Origin: JAFGXT01 sp963677165
GTDB taxonomy: Bacteria; Verrucomicrobiota; Lentisphaeria; Victivallales; SZUA-371
DNA: 64,000 nt
Assembly (NCBI GenBank): GCA_963677165.2
Contig: CAXXSX010000002.1
Location: 2,480,001-2,544,000 of the forward strand
Direction of reading: 5' to 3'
A program made the translations under genes and the position numbers. Shown here piece after piece: positions 7,088-16,703 of the stretch; position 1 is the first letter of the stretch; each line of letters opens with the position of its first letter. The notes beneath the pieces are model-generated. The model saw only the letters and a list, made by a program, of their open reading frames with translations, made no database searches and was not told where the DNA came from.

Positions 7088-9082
7088 ATGGAGAAGATTA
7101 GAAGTTTTATTATTGGGGATAATTATGATTTTCTGGACGAACTATGTTCGTCATCGGAATTTGTTGTGCCTGGTGTGTTTACTTCGTTCAAGGAAGCGGC
7201 CAACAGTCTGGAGGCTTATGCCGTATCCGGGCGAATGCCCGAGGTGATTCTGATTGACAATGCCTTGAAACACGAATATGACGGCAGTAATTTTGCCGAA
7301 CTAATCGAAAATAAATACGAGATTCCCGTTCTGTTTGTAAAAGGCCCTGAGGACTACGTTACTGATGATGGTTTCATCTATCTCTACCGTCCGGTTTCTC
7401 CGGGACAGCTCCACGAGTCTATCCGGACAGCCATTAAACTAAAGAACCTCAAAATTGGCATGGACTTTCTGTGTCGAAACGACAACGGTGAAACGAAAAG
7501 CCATGAGGAACTGGGGCGAACCGTGCTTGACGAACAATATAAGTCGGCACGAAGGCTTCAGACAATGATGAATCACACCGTTCAAAATACCATTGAGGGG
7601 GTGGTGCTGGTTAATCCGCATGGAGAAATAGAATATATCAATAAAGCCCTAGAGGAAATCGTCGGGAAAAAACGTTCGGAAGTGATCGGAAAGCATATCA
7701 GGAATTTCAAAAGCGATAAATTTTCTACGTCGCTGTTGCATGCTCTGAAAAAAATAGCGGTTGCACATCGTCCCTGGAAGGGAAATATACGTTTAGGCAA
7801 TCGGATCTGTGACCTATTTGTGGGGGCTATTAATGGACGCAGCGGAGGATTGCTGGGATATGTTGGTATTTTTGCAGACATTACCCATCAGCGTTCAGTA
7901 GAAAGTAAGTTTATCAAAGCACAAAAGATGGAGGCTGTTGCCACCCTTGCGGGAGGAATTGCGCATGACTTTAATAACATTATATTGGCGATGCAGGCCA
8001 ATATTGAGGCGCTTCTGCAACTGACGGAGCCCGATGATATCGAACAGAAATATTTCGGCAGGCTTAACCATGCTTGTGACCGTGCCGGTGAACTGGTCAG
8101 AAAATTTCTTAATCTCAGCCGTAATGCCCGTGAAGAAGCCGTTGAAATATCGGTTTGTTCTACGGTTCGGGAAGTGCTTGATCTGCTCCAGTCCACAATT
8201 CCGGATAATATCAGTCTGGAAACTGATATTGATGAAGATACCGGAAATATTATGGCGGGGCCCGGGAACATCTATGAAGTTATCATGAATCTGGTTCGCA
8301 ATGCGATGGATGCCCTGCGGGGGAATTCCGGGACTATAAAAGTTGCTGTAAATAAACGCGTACTGGATACAGAGAACAGTTTGGGACTTGATCCTGGAGA
8401 ATATGTAAAACTGACTGTTGCCGATACCGGAGAGGGAATATCCGATGATGTTGCCGGACGTATTTTCGAACCTTTCTTTTCAACGAAAAAGCATACAATA
8501 GACAGTGGCAGCGGACTGGGGTTGTCAGTGGTTCATCAGATTGTGGAGGGGCTTAATGGTCACATTGGATTGAAGAGCAAACCGGAAGAAGGGACGGAAT
8601 TTTATATCTACTTGCCGGTATGCTGCCATGAATCTGAAACTGAAGATGAAACGGAAGTGATCGAAATGCTTCCTGAAGGTCCGGAACATATTCTCTGGAT
8701 ATATGATGTAATGGTTGAGGAAAGCAGAAGAATGCCCGACTTTCTGCGCCGGAAAGGTTTTAAGGTTACCCTTGCGGCAGGAGCAGAGGAAGCCGAAAAT
8801 CTGTTTGTTGGCGATCCACTCAAGTTTGATATGGTCATCAGTGACAAAGTGATCCGCAGTATTCATGGCAAGTCAGTATTCAAGGAAATATTCAAGCTTC
8901 GTTCCGACATTCCCGCTATTCTTCTCACGCGCTACAGCGACACCATTGAGATGAGTCTTACCGTGGCTAATAAACTGGTCATGCTAATCAAACCGGTTGA
9001 AGAATCCACTCTGGAAGAAACCGTCAAAGTTCTCTTCAGTAAACGAAATTTGTCCGCGCGCCTCATGCAGGAAAGTGAATAG
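7088..9082 (+). CDS. Hybrid sensor histidine kinase (pseudo-receiver, PAS, HisKA, HATPase, receiver)
   Basis: From the ATG at 7088 the protein has 664 residues. Residues 1-115 look like a receiver fold without the N-terminal acidic pair. A PAS domain (~160-268) includes NTIEGVVLVNPHGEIEYIN. The HisKA domain carries H293 in GGIAHDFNN. HATPase motifs follow: N-box NLVRNAMDAL (N405), ADTGEG (D446), FEPFFSTK and GSGLGLS. The C-terminal receiver (~534-650) has D586 in VISD and K635 in LIKP. There is no membrane segment, so it senses an intracellular signal. The longer frame from 7004 would run through the terminator hairpin and is unlikely. GGAG at 7076-7079 supports 7088. It probably phosphorylates its own receiver and the CheY-like protein at 6607. 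Confidence 0.88.
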   Translation: MEKIRSFIIGDNYDFLDELCSSSEFVVPGVFTSFKEAANSLEAYAVSGRMPEVILIDNALKHEYDGSNFAELIENKYEIPVLFVKGPEDYVTDDGFIYLYRPVSPGQLHESIRTAIKLKNLKIGMDFLCRNDNGETKSHEELGRTVLDEQYKSARRLQTMMNHTVQNTIEGVVLVNPHGEIEYINKALEEIVGKKRSEVIGKHIRNFKSDKFSTSLLHALKKIAVAHRPWKGNIRLGNRICDLFVGAINGRSGGLLGYVGIFADITHQRSVESKFIKAQKMEAVATLAGGIAHDFNNIILAMQANIEALLQLTEPDDIEQKYFGRLNHACDRAGELVRKFLNLSRNAREEAVEISVCSTVREVLDLLQSTIPDNISLETDIDEDTGNIMAGPGNIYEVIMNLVRNAMDALRGNSGTIKVAVNKRVLDTENSLGLDPGEYVKLTVADTGEGISDDVAGRIFEPFFSTKKHTIDSGSGLGLSVVHQIVEGLNGHIGLKSKPEEGTEFYIYLPVCCHESETEDETEVIEMLPEGPEHILWIYDVMVEESRRMPDFLRRKGFKVTLAAGAEEAENLFVGDPLKFDMVISDKVIRSIHGKSVFKEIFKLRSDIPAILLTRYSDTIEMSLTVANKLVMLIKPVEESTLEETVKVLFSKRNLSARLMQESE

Positions 9083-9128
9083 TTTTTTTGTTTCAATCTT
9101 TTTGTTTGTAATGCTTTATATGTATTAT

Positions 9129-9141
9129 TGCAATTATTGCA
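9129..9141. promoter_or_regulatory. Small palindrome upstream of the LacI-type gene
   Basis: TGCAA-TTA-TTGCA is a perfect 5-bp inverted repeat in the AT-rich region before the LacI-family gene. It lies upstream of the candidate -35 box. It could be an operator but is short enough to occur by chance. Confidence 0.25.
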
Positions 9142-9189
9142 GTTTTATTAAATATTTTATTATTTGATTAAAAATATTCATAAATTATG

Positions 9190-9218
9190 TTGATTTTTAA
9201 TTTTAGTTGTTGTATAAT
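9190..9218 (+). promoter_or_regulatory. Candidate promoter of the LacI / pseudopilin / GH42 cassette
   Basis: TTGATT (9190-9195), 17 bases, TATAAT (9213-9218). The leader to the ATG at 9253 is about 28 bases and contains AGGAAG. TTGTTG (9207-9212) and CAACAA (9231-9236) flank the start region as an inverted repeat and might bind the regulator. Confidence 0.55.
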
Positions 9219-9252
9219 TAGGGAAATGAGCAACAATTAAGACAGGAAGATT

Positions 9253-10221
9253 ATGGCGGAACAAGTTCCATTATCATTAATTGCCCGAAAGGCGAAAGTA
9301 TCTCCCGGAACGGTAAGCCGGGTGTTTAATAACAGTTCCCTAGTGAAAGAACAAACTCGCGACCGGATTTTAAATGTAGCCAGAACGCTGGGCATCCGTC
9401 CCAAAATAAGAAGTGCTCGCAATCGACAGATTGCTTTGATTACCGAACCGCCCAAAAAGACAGTGATGGGCGGATATGTCTCGACTTTAACTCAGAATAT
9501 CTGTTTTGCGTTATCCCTTGAAGGTGTAGGAATGTCATTGATTACGGAAGACAATATGGATAGTCTGCATTCCTCGTGGTTTGATGGTATAATTGCGGTT
9601 GCGTGGTTTCCTGAGACAGTGGAGCGGCTGAAAAAAATTAAAAATACTCCGGTTGTCTGGATCAACCGTAATGATCTTAAACATGATTTTAATATTGTCA
9701 GGACCGATCATTTGGAAACTGGCTATATGGTGGGTAAATATTTGCTGAATAAAGGGCATCGCAGAATATCCATTGCTCTTACATCTGGACAAACGGCAGA
9801 CCAAGCGACTTTGGAACGAATTTCCGGAATGAAAAAGGCGATAGAAGAGTTTAGCGCGAGTGCAGACATTTCATTGTTGTTTAACTCAGAAGAAACGCCA
9901 CTGCATTTGTTTATTAATCGAGTGATCAATGAATCGTATACTGCGTTGTGGCTATGTAACGAAGATATGGTCTCGCTTGAGGCGCTCTGGCTGATTCAGG
10001 AAATGGCCGGAAAGAAAATTCCGGAAGATCTTTCGATTATTGGAATGGAAAATCCAGGGATTTCCGAGTTTTTGCGTCCGGCGCTGACGACGGTAGCTCA
10101 GCCGCTTTCTGATATGGCAGAGGAATCCGTAAGGCTTGTTTTGAATGGTGAGAATGAAAAACTGGAGAACCGTGTTTTTCCAGTTAAAATAATTGAAAGG
10201 CAGTCTGTAAAATCAATATAA
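9253..10221 (+). CDS. LacI-family transcriptional regulator
   Basis: The protein has 322 residues. The N-terminal helix-turn-helix (residues ~6-27, LSLIARKAKVSPGTVSRVF) and hinge are typical of LacI/GalR. The rest is a periplasmic-binding-protein-like sensor domain, including WFDGIIAVAW, VWINRNDL, GYMVGKYLLNKGHRRISIAL and LSIIGMENPGISEFLRPALTTV. The ligand is probably a sugar or oligosaccharide and is not determinable. The pseudopilin gene starts 12 bases after its stop and a secreted glycosidase follows, the same gene order as at 16704 and 52524. The most economical reading is that it controls its own cassette. AGGAAG precedes the start. Confidence 0.9.
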   Translation: MAEQVPLSLIARKAKVSPGTVSRVFNNSSLVKEQTRDRILNVARTLGIRPKIRSARNRQIALITEPPKKTVMGGYVSTLTQNICFALSLEGVGMSLITEDNMDSLHSSWFDGIIAVAWFPETVERLKKIKNTPVVWINRNDLKHDFNIVRTDHLETGYMVGKYLLNKGHRRISIALTSGQTADQATLERISGMKKAIEEFSASADISLLFNSEETPLHLFINRVINESYTALWLCNEDMVSLEALWLIQEMAGKKIPEDLSIIGMENPGISEFLRPALTTVAQPLSDMAEESVRLVLNGENEKLENRVFPVKIIERQSVKSI

Positions 10222-10233
10222 AGGGAGAAAGAA

Positions 10234-10845
10234 ATGAAATCAGAAGGGAAAAAATTCACACTCATTGAACTCTTGGTTGTAATAGCTATCATTGCGATTC
10301 TCGCTTCAATACTATTACCTGCGTTGTCTAAAGCCAGAGATCGTGCCAAGGGGATTAAATGTACATCAAACCTCAAACAGTGTGGGTTGGGACTGGCAAT
10401 GTACAGTAACGATTATGATGGCTGGATGCCCAATGGAATGAACTGTTCTAATTATTATATGAACTGGTCGTGGTATCTTGTCACATATGATTATATCAAG
10501 AACAAAGGAATAATTCGTTGTCCCGCGATTTCAAAAACTTATGGCAGTACTAACTATTACGAAACATATGGTTTTCGGACCAGGAATCAGTTTTACTGTG
10601 CCAGGCAGGAAAAGAGTAATCCGTCACAGGTCTTTCTGTTGGCTGACAGCTATATTTCATCGAAAGATATCCAGTGGACTGTTGTATATGATCATACTGT
10701 TTCCTGGGAGCCGTCTTATGTGAATCTTCGCCATAATAAGACCGGAAACCTGTTGTTTCTTGATCAGCATGTTGAAGCGATGAGTGGGAGACAACTGAAA
10801 GATGAGCTGGGCTTTTCCATTTACGTCAGATATCAGGGGAAATAG
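10234..10845 (+). CDS. H-X9-DG type pseudopilin of cassette A
   Basis: The protein has 203 residues. Its leader (KKFTLIELLVVIAIIAIL) is the class III/type II pseudopilin signature, with cleavage expected after the short basic leader and Glu at +5. LPALSKARDRA continues the N-terminal helix, followed by paired cysteines (IKCTSNLKQC). The C-terminal signature is RHNKTGNLLFLDQHVE, that is H-x9-D with Gln in place of Gly. AAGGGAGA lies before the ATG. It sits between the LacI gene (12 bases) and the GH42-like gene (156 bases), suggesting a product dedicated to this enzyme or substrate, for example as a secretion adaptor. The family's real job is undetermined. Confidence 0.88.
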   Translation: MKSEGKKFTLIELLVVIAIIAILASILLPALSKARDRAKGIKCTSNLKQCGLGLAMYSNDYDGWMPNGMNCSNYYMNWSWYLVTYDYIKNKGIIRCPAISKTYGSTNYYETYGFRTRNQFYCARQEKSNPSQVFLLADSYISSKDIQWTVVYDHTVSWEPSYVNLRHNKTGNLLFLDQHVEAMSGRQLKDELGFSIYVRYQGK

Positions 10846-11001
10846 AATATTTTATTAAATGTTCCTATCCGGTATTAATTTATTGTACCGGTCTATTCAC
10901 TTAATTCAGCAAATTATTTCAGGCATTTCTGTTTACGCAGTTAAGCCATGGGATATTTTTGTAAAAATTTTATAGTAAATTATACGAGGAGATCTATTTA
11001 C

Positions 11002-14000
11002 ATGAATTTTAAATCCATTATATTTTTATGCTTGCTTTTAACCGGATTGGTGTTTCGAGCAACCGCCGTTGAAGTGCAAATTGACACTGCGGCAATTGCT
11101 GGCAGCGGCAGTAATCTGGTTGATGGCAATGCGGACAGTTCTGTTATCTTCAACACGGGGAAAAAGTCTCCGACGAAAGTGAGTATAACTGTAAAGCCGG
11201 ATAAGCCGGAGCTTCTCAAGGCGGTTGAACTGACTTCAGTGTCTATAAACAAATGGTGGAACATTAAATCTGTTGAAGTGTATGTAGATCAAAAAGGTGA
11301 CGGTAAATTCAAGCTTATAAAAAAAGAAGACTGGTATGATCGCGGCAAAGATAACAGCAGTAAAACATTTAATAAAACAATTGACCTTGGAGGTCAGGAG
11401 GTGGCCGCGCTTAAAGTTGTTTTAAAACGTCCACATCCGTTTATCTGGATGAGACTTAATGAAATCCAAATTATCAAAGCGGATGGAGGAACGGTCCATG
11501 GCAAGTTGAAACTGGTGAACTGTTCATTGAAGCCTGATGCCGGAAATATTCAGAATTTGCTTGAAGAAGACGATGTTAAATGGAGTGGCGGAAAAGGGAA
11601 GCCTTCAAGAGTTGAGCTTGACGTGATTGTAAATGAAGATCATAAGTTAAAAAGTATTGAATTGGAGTCTCCGTCAGGAAACAAGTGGTGGTACATTGCG
11701 CATGTAAAAATATTTGGTGTGAAAAGCGGACAGAAAACAGTTTTACTTAACAAAGACTGGTATAATCGCGGCAATGATAATTCATCAAAAAAGTTTACAC
11801 TTAAATGCGAAGCGGATGCGTTTTTTGATAAAATTATTATCGTTCTTTCCCGTCCTCATGGATTTATTAATATGGCGCTGTCCCGGATCAGTCTGGCTTA
11901 TCAGAATCAGGTAAGTATTTCAGTTATTCCCCGATGGAGAGCGTATACAGTTGGTCAGTTGTGTACTGGAAATGTCAAAGTGGAGTCAAGTTGTAAGAAT
12001 TCATTTGGAGCTGACTTAAAATTGGCTATTTTCGGAAAGACTTTATTTCAAAAAAAAATTACAGTTGAACCGGGAAAGACCTTCTTCCCTTTTGAATTTA
12101 AAGTTGATCGTCAGGGGGAGTTTAAAATAACTCCTGAACTTAGTGGGAATAAAGAAAACAAAATTTTACTAAAGGTTTCTTTGGAAGAACTCTGTGGTAT
12201 ACCTCCACACAGCAAGTATTTCATGTCGTTGGGAACCGCTCACGGGTCGGCACAATCCGGTGCTTTGGGATTTAATACCCGCCATGATTGGAATGGAAAG
12301 TTTTTTGTGAAATCTGGTAAGAATGAACTGAAAAGTGTACTTGATTCCGGACTGGTCAGAAGTAACTGTAATCTTCCTATTGAGGTAAATGGCCCCAATG
12401 CTTATATGGTCAATGCCAAAGGGGAGAAGCTGAAACGTCATTGTTTTCATGCCCCACATACGCTTTCGGGAAATGTAATTAAAAATCTTGAATACTGGGA
12501 TGGACACCCTGGTTTGTATGAAGTTGTTTATTACAATGAGCACGGCTACCACACCTGGCATGTAAAAGGTCTCTGCGATTATAATCCCTATACCATCAAG
12601 CTTTATCATAAATGGCTCGCGGATCGTTATAAGCTGCTGGATACTCTGAACAAGCTTTATAAAACCAAATATAGATCTTTTTCGCAGGTGGAACCTCCTA
12701 AAGAATTCAACGGTCCGGATGCCAGGTGGTTTGACTGGATGGAATTTCGCCGGTACAGCTATGGGGAGTATTTGAAGGATGCTTATCGTCTACTCAAACC
12801 GCATTTGAAAAAAACGCAGATAACTCCCAAGCCGATTAACTTTGACTATTTTACCGTCAGTACAGCCAATGATCCATGGCTATATAAAGATGCATGTGAT
12901 GTCTTTGGTTATGATATTTATCCGTTTCAGCGTGAAGGTTATATGGATCCGGCGATGAGTTTGGATTTTCACCGTACCCAGGTTGGCGATAAAAAAATTA
13001 AATTTCTTGAGTCAAATTTTGAATTTCGCAGGGCTAATCAGACGGAGAAGACTGCCGACGATATGCATTTGCTGTACTGGCCGGCTTTTCTGCGAGGACT
13101 TGACGGCATGTATTTTTACTGTTGGTATCAGCATTGGAGTCGGAACCACAGCGGTTTCTGGTTAAGAATGACTGATGGTGTTCTGACACCTCAAGGACGT
13201 GGTGCAGCGGCAGTTGTAAAAGGAGTTCAAACTCTCTCGCCGATCTTGAAAACGGGACATGTTTTAGGAGTACAGGCTGCTGTATATTTTCCGTGGGAAG
13301 AAATTTCCCAGACTCCGAATGTCGCCCCGATCAGTGCGTTGCGTGGTGCCTACAAGATGTTTACTCAGCTTCACTACCAGACCGAATTTGTGACATGGCA
13401 CAATATTATTCGCGGAGATTTAAGCAAGTATAAAGTACTGGCTCTGCCGCTTTCCTGTCATCTCCGTCCTGATGTGGTAAAGAAAATCAAGGAATTTGTG
13501 AAAAACGGCGGGCTGCTTATTGGCGATTATCAGGCTGGCAAATTTGATCAGTATCACAGTGAACAAAAAGGACTTGAAAAAGTTTTCGGAATCAAACAAC
13601 AATCCGTTTATGATGGATATCAATCGTTTTCCTACGGTGAAAAAGAAGGTATAAGATTGTATCGTCCGATAACGAAAGAAAGTCCATTTGGTTGGAAGCA
13701 CTTTCCCAATATCAAACCGATTCCGAGAGCAGAAAAAATCAATGCTGTCAACGCTAAAGTGCTTGGTCGTTTCAGCGATAAATCACCTGCAATTGTTACA
13801 TCTAAATATGGGAAAGGTTCTACGCTTTATTTTGCGTCAACATTTTTCAATTCATACCGGAATTACTTTTATACTCTCTGTACTATGCCAACTCCGGCAA
13901 CCCGTGGAAATGAGATTATCAACGTTGGTGATCGCGAATATCGTAAAATTGTGAAAGACTTCCTCTATTCGCATGATGTCAAACCAGTTGCTGATGCCGA

Positions 14001-14607
14001 GTTGTATAACGATGATATTGAAGATGATGACAGTCCGTTTTTGATTCTATCATTGTTTGGCGATAAACATTGCGCGTTATTTGGAATAACTAACTGGGGA
14101 CCACATGAATGCCATAATGTAAAAGTATGGGCAAAACTTCCTTTTGACCATGTCAGCAAACTCTACTGCATGGATACAACTGCGGAGACCTTGAAAGAAT
14201 TACCTTTTGAGGTAAAGAAAAATAAGATTAGCGCGGTCGTTCCGCAGTTGAATAAAAATGTGGTCTTAATTGCGATCAATGACCAGGGGCCATTGCTGGT
14301 TGAGGCCGTGCAGAAGGTCCCAGGCGGTTCTGTTACTGCAAAGCTGATGAATTATCTGCCGGAGCAGGTGAAGGGATATATTCAACTAAGAGTAGACGGT
14401 GTTCCTGAACCTTTATCTAAAAAGGTACCTTTCGCATTGGAGCCGGGCAAAGATGGAACATATGAATTGCCGCTCGGAAAATTTGATAGAGCAAAGCTGG
14501 TAGACGCGTCAGGGAAGCGACTTCCCTGGTACGTCTGGGTCGTATATGACGGCGATGCTCGCAGCTTTGCTCGAGTGAAGCTGCCGGAAAAAATGACAGC
14601 TCCGTAA
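11002..14607 (+). CDS. Secreted GH42-like beta-galactosidase with duplicated N-terminal domain
   Basis: From ATG 11002, with GAGGAGA just upstream, the protein has 1201 residues; the in-frame ATG at 10948 lacks such a site. Residues 1-23 are a signal peptide. Residues ~24-160 and ~167-302 are a tandem duplicate: KWW at 84-86 and 228-230, DWYDRG at 110-115 and DWYNRG at 252-257, each followed by a DNSSK motif and RPH. They resemble carbohydrate-binding beta-sandwich modules. The catalytic barrel begins near 400. NEHG (N512, E513) fits the acid/base pair and E670 in FLESNFEF the nucleophile of clan GH-A family 42. A trimerisation-like domain (~770-960) and C-terminal beta domains follow. It would cleave beta-galactosides outside the cytoplasm. 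Family assignment is likely but specificity is open. Confidence 0.8.
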   Translation: MNFKSIIFLCLLLTGLVFRATAVEVQIDTAAIAGSGSNLVDGNADSSVIFNTGKKSPTKVSITVKPDKPELLKAVELTSVSINKWWNIKSVEVYVDQKGDGKFKLIKKEDWYDRGKDNSSKTFNKTIDLGGQEVAALKVVLKRPHPFIWMRLNEIQIIKADGGTVHGKLKLVNCSLKPDAGNIQNLLEEDDVKWSGGKGKPSRVELDVIVNEDHKLKSIELESPSGNKWWYIAHVKIFGVKSGQKTVLLNKDWYNRGNDNSSKKFTLKCEADAFFDKIIIVLSRPHGFINMALSRISLAYQNQVSISVIPRWRAYTVGQLCTGNVKVESSCKNSFGADLKLAIFGKTLFQKKITVEPGKTFFPFEFKVDRQGEFKITPELSGNKENKILLKVSLEELCGIPPHSKYFMSLGTAHGSAQSGALGFNTRHDWNGKFFVKSGKNELKSVLDSGLVRSNCNLPIEVNGPNAYMVNAKGEKLKRHCFHAPHTLSGNVIKNLEYWDGHPGLYEVVYYNEHGYHTWHVKGLCDYNPYTIKLYHKWLADRYKLLDTLNKLYKTKYRSFSQVEPPKEFNGPDARWFDWMEFRRYSYGEYLKDAYRLLKPHLKKTQITPKPINFDYFTVSTANDPWLYKDACDVFGYDIYPFQREGYMDPAMSLDFHRTQVGDKKIKFLESNFEFRRANQTEKTADDMHLLYWPAFLRGLDGMYFYCWYQHWSRNHSGFWLRMTDGVLTPQGRGAAAVVKGVQTLSPILKTGHVLGVQAAVYFPWEEISQTPNVAPISALRGAYKMFTQLHYQTEFVTWHNIIRGDLSKYKVLALPLSCHLRPDVVKKIKEFVKNGGLLIGDYQAGKFDQYHSEQKGLEKVFGIKQQSVYDGYQSFSYGEKEGIRLYRPITKESPFGWKHFPNIKPIPRAEKINAVNAKVLGRFSDKSPAIVTSKYGKGSTLYFASTFFNSYRNYFYTLCTMPTPATRGNEIINVGDREYRKIVKDFLYSHDVKPVADAELYNDDIEDDDSPFLILSLFGDKHCALFGITNWGPHECHNVKVWAKLPFDHVSKLYCMDTTAETLKELPFEVKKNKISAVVPQLNKNVVLIAINDQGPLLVEAVQKVPGGSVTAKLMNYLPEQVKGYIQLRVDGVPEPLSKKVPFALEPGKDGTYELPLGKFDRAKLVDASGKRLPWYVWVVYDGDARSFARVKLPEKMTAP

Positions 14608-14611
14608 ACTG

Positions 14612-16138
14612 TTATTTCTGCGATATATTCAGTTGCTGGTCGGTTTTTGATTCCTGCTTCTGAATTGTACCGTCTGGCCAAAGTATCTTTATTTTGGCTT
14701 TGCCGGTGAAGTTGCCAAGGCCGAAATGCAGACGCAGGTCGTTCTGGTTGCCGTTGCCGGTACCGGCTTCAACCTGACGAGAGAATGTTTTGTTGCCACA
14801 GGTAACAAAAACTTTTGCACCAAGCGCGGTTGTGGCAGGGGATTTCCCTGACAATTTGATCGACAGCCAGTTTCCCGTGGTGGATATATTACGATAAAGT
14901 TTGCCCTGGGTAATCAGGTCCATGCGTCCGTCATTATCGAAATCAGCGAATGCCGCCTGATAAGTTTGTTTTGACTTAATCTGACTCGGACCGGTTACAT
15001 CTGAAAAATGCCAATGGCCAAGATTGCGGAACATCCGGCTGTTATCGCGCGGATAAATTGTTGCGAAAAACAGGTCAATATTGCCGTCGTTATCAACATC
15101 GGCAGCAGTTGGTGAACAGTAGGATTCCTGCCATGGAATTCCCGCGATGGCGCTACGGTCGGTAAAATGATATTTTTTATCCGGTCCACCATTTTCAAGA
15201 AACTGCGGACGGTCCTGATATTTTGGCGGATGTGAAAAATTTCCCACGAACAGGTCAAAATATGAGTCATTGTTGAAATCGGCCCACAACGAACCGATCG
15301 TATGACCCGAACAGCAGTATGTTTTCCCATGACCGGTTTTGAAGATGGTTTTTTCTCTTTCAGTTCCGGCGCAGCCGTATTCCCGAGCCTCGTTTGTCAG
15401 CTTCCAGTTGCCATGGTTAACCCATAGAATATTGGGCTGGAGCCGGTAATTTGATACATAGATGTCAACATTGCCGTCATCGTTGAAGTCGCAACTGGTG
15501 ACGCCCCGAGCTCTGAAAATATCTTTGTTCTCGGTCATCCATTGTTTTTCGAGAGCGCCATGATTGTTTTTCAGAATCAGGTCGGGATATTCCTTTTGAG
15601 TTTTCCAGATTTCATAGCCGGTAACATAAATATCGGGATAGCCGTCATTGTTGAAGTCTGCCGCAGTTCCTGCCTGAACGCTTTTTGCCGGATTTTTAAA
15701 TGCTTTACCGGGCTTGAATGTAAAGTCGCCGTTGCCAAGAAAGTAACGACCACCGCCGCCAATAAAATAAAGGTCGTTGATACCGTCTCCGTTAAAATCG
15801 GCAATAACGCAGGGATCCTTCCGACCTTTTAATCCTGATTTTCTGGTAATATCTTCGAATTTTTTCCCTTGACAGTTCTTCCAGATTTTTCCGTTAGCAA
15901 CCAGATCGGTCCAGCCGTCACCGTTAAGGTCTGCCCAGGTGGCGTGATGAGTTCTGCCTTTAAGCCCCATCTTTTCTGTAACATCTTCGAATTTAATGGT
16001 GTATTTAATTACCGGTTTTGCTTTTGTTGGAGCTTTTATGTCCGGTTGTGAGGTTACTTTTTTGTTTGGGATGGTTGAGCTACAGGAGGTGAGGCAGCAT
16101 GCAGCTACGGTCATCAATGCTATACATTTGAAAGTCAT
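14612..16138 (-). CDS. FG-GAP/VCBS-repeat lipoprotein with C-terminal UnbV domain
   Basis: The 508-residue protein starts with a lipoprotein signal (lipobox LTSC, Cys 19). It then has about seven FG-GAP/VCBS blade repeats, each with an Asp-rich calcium loop such as DLNGDGWTD, DFNGDGIND, DFNNDGYPD, DFNDDGNVD and DVDNDGNID. The last ~80 residues match the ASPIC/UnbV domain (GAKVFVTCGNKTFSRQV, then LHFGLG, then ILWPDGT). Such proteins fold as beta-propellers and are extracellular binding or adhesion proteins; no enzymatic activity is known for the family. It converges with the GH42-like gene, only 4 bases separating the two stops. It may be the surface partner of neighbouring glycan degradation, but that is inference. 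Confidence 0.85.
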   Translation of the reverse strand: MTFKCIALMTVAACCLTSCSSTIPNKKVTSQPDIKAPTKAKPVIKYTIKFEDVTEKMGLKGRTHHATWADLNGDGWTDLVANGKIWKNCQGKKFEDITRKSGLKGRKDPCVIADFNGDGINDLYFIGGGGRYFLGNGDFTFKPGKAFKNPAKSVQAGTAADFNNDGYPDIYVTGYEIWKTQKEYPDLILKNNHGALEKQWMTENKDIFRARGVTSCDFNDDGNVDIYVSNYRLQPNILWVNHGNWKLTNEAREYGCAGTEREKTIFKTGHGKTYCCSGHTIGSLWADFNNDSYFDLFVGNFSHPPKYQDRPQFLENGGPDKKYHFTDRSAIAGIPWQESYCSPTAADVDNDGNIDLFFATIYPRDNSRMFRNLGHWHFSDVTGPSQIKSKQTYQAAFADFDNDGRMDLITQGKLYRNISTTGNWLSIKLSGKSPATTALGAKVFVTCGNKTFSRQVEAGTGNGNQNDLRLHFGLGNFTGKAKIKILWPDGTIQKQESKTDQQLNISQK

Positions 16139-16207
16139 AATATACCTTATTTACTTGTTGTGTAATTATGTATTATAGCATTGATGTATCAATTTGTTAA
16201 GTAAAAG

Positions 16208-16465
16208 TCAGACAATTGCACCCAGTTTTTTCAAATCCGCCTCCAGTCCGTCAGCGGAGAACACTTTACCGGGACGCCATTGTCCGTTGAACTCAAGTGT
16301 AGGCACAACCCAGTCGTCGCCGCCGTTGATTTCGATCACCTTGTTGATTATTTCCTGCGGTTGTTCTTCTATTTCCAGGTATTGATATTCTATGTTATGT
16401 TCTTTCAGCCAGTCAATTGTACGATGGCAGTGTGGGCATACGTTCCAGGCATATACATTCAACAT
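16208..16465 (-). CDS. Glutaredoxin-family protein
   Basis: The protein has 85 residues from the ATG at 16465, chosen because GGAG lies 8 bases upstream and the thioredoxin fold starts exactly there. The active site is C10-P-H-C13. The cis-Pro loop is WVVPTLEFNG (VPT), followed by a GKVF turn near the end. Glutaredoxin-like proteins reduce disulfides or act as small redox carriers; the CPHC motif is less common than CPYC. It is 69 bases downstream of the FG-GAP gene on the same strand but has no evident functional link to it. Confidence 0.85.
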   Translation of the reverse strand: MLNVYAWNVCPHCHRTIDWLKEHNIEYQYLEIEEQPQEIINKVIEINGGDDWVVPTLEFNGQWRPGKVFSADGLEADLKKLGAIV

Positions 16466-16593
16466 AATCTTATCTCCATTACTATTATTGGGCCATATAG
16501 ATATTTTTGCGGGTGCAGAAGGCTTTGTCAACTTAACTGACCGGTTTGGTTGCAAATATAAAATATAAAAATAAAATAATTTGCATATTGCTA

Positions 16594-16622
16594 TTGCAAA
16601 ATGAAATGATAGAACTTATAAT
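16594..16622 (+). promoter_or_regulatory. Candidate promoter of cassette B
   Basis: TTGCAA (16594-16599), exactly 17 bases, TATAAT (16617-16622). It is followed by the tandem repeat at 16636-16666 and the GntR/LacI gene at 16704. Confidence 0.6.
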
Positions 16623-16635
16623 AAAGGTATATATC

Positions 16636-16666
16636 AGCTGGTGTATAGTATAGCTGGTGTATAGTA
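16636..16666 (+). repeat. Tandem 15-base direct repeat in the regulator leader
   Basis: AGCTGGTGTATAGTA occurs at 16636-16650 and again at 16652-16666, identical and one base apart. It lies just downstream of the predicted -10 box, where bound protein would block transcription. A period of 16 bases is close to one and a half helix turns. It is a plausible operator for the regulator encoded next, or a replication-slippage duplication. Confidence 0.55.
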
Positions 16667-16703
16667 GAGAACATTACAAATTTAATTAACGGATTATAAT
16701 TAT

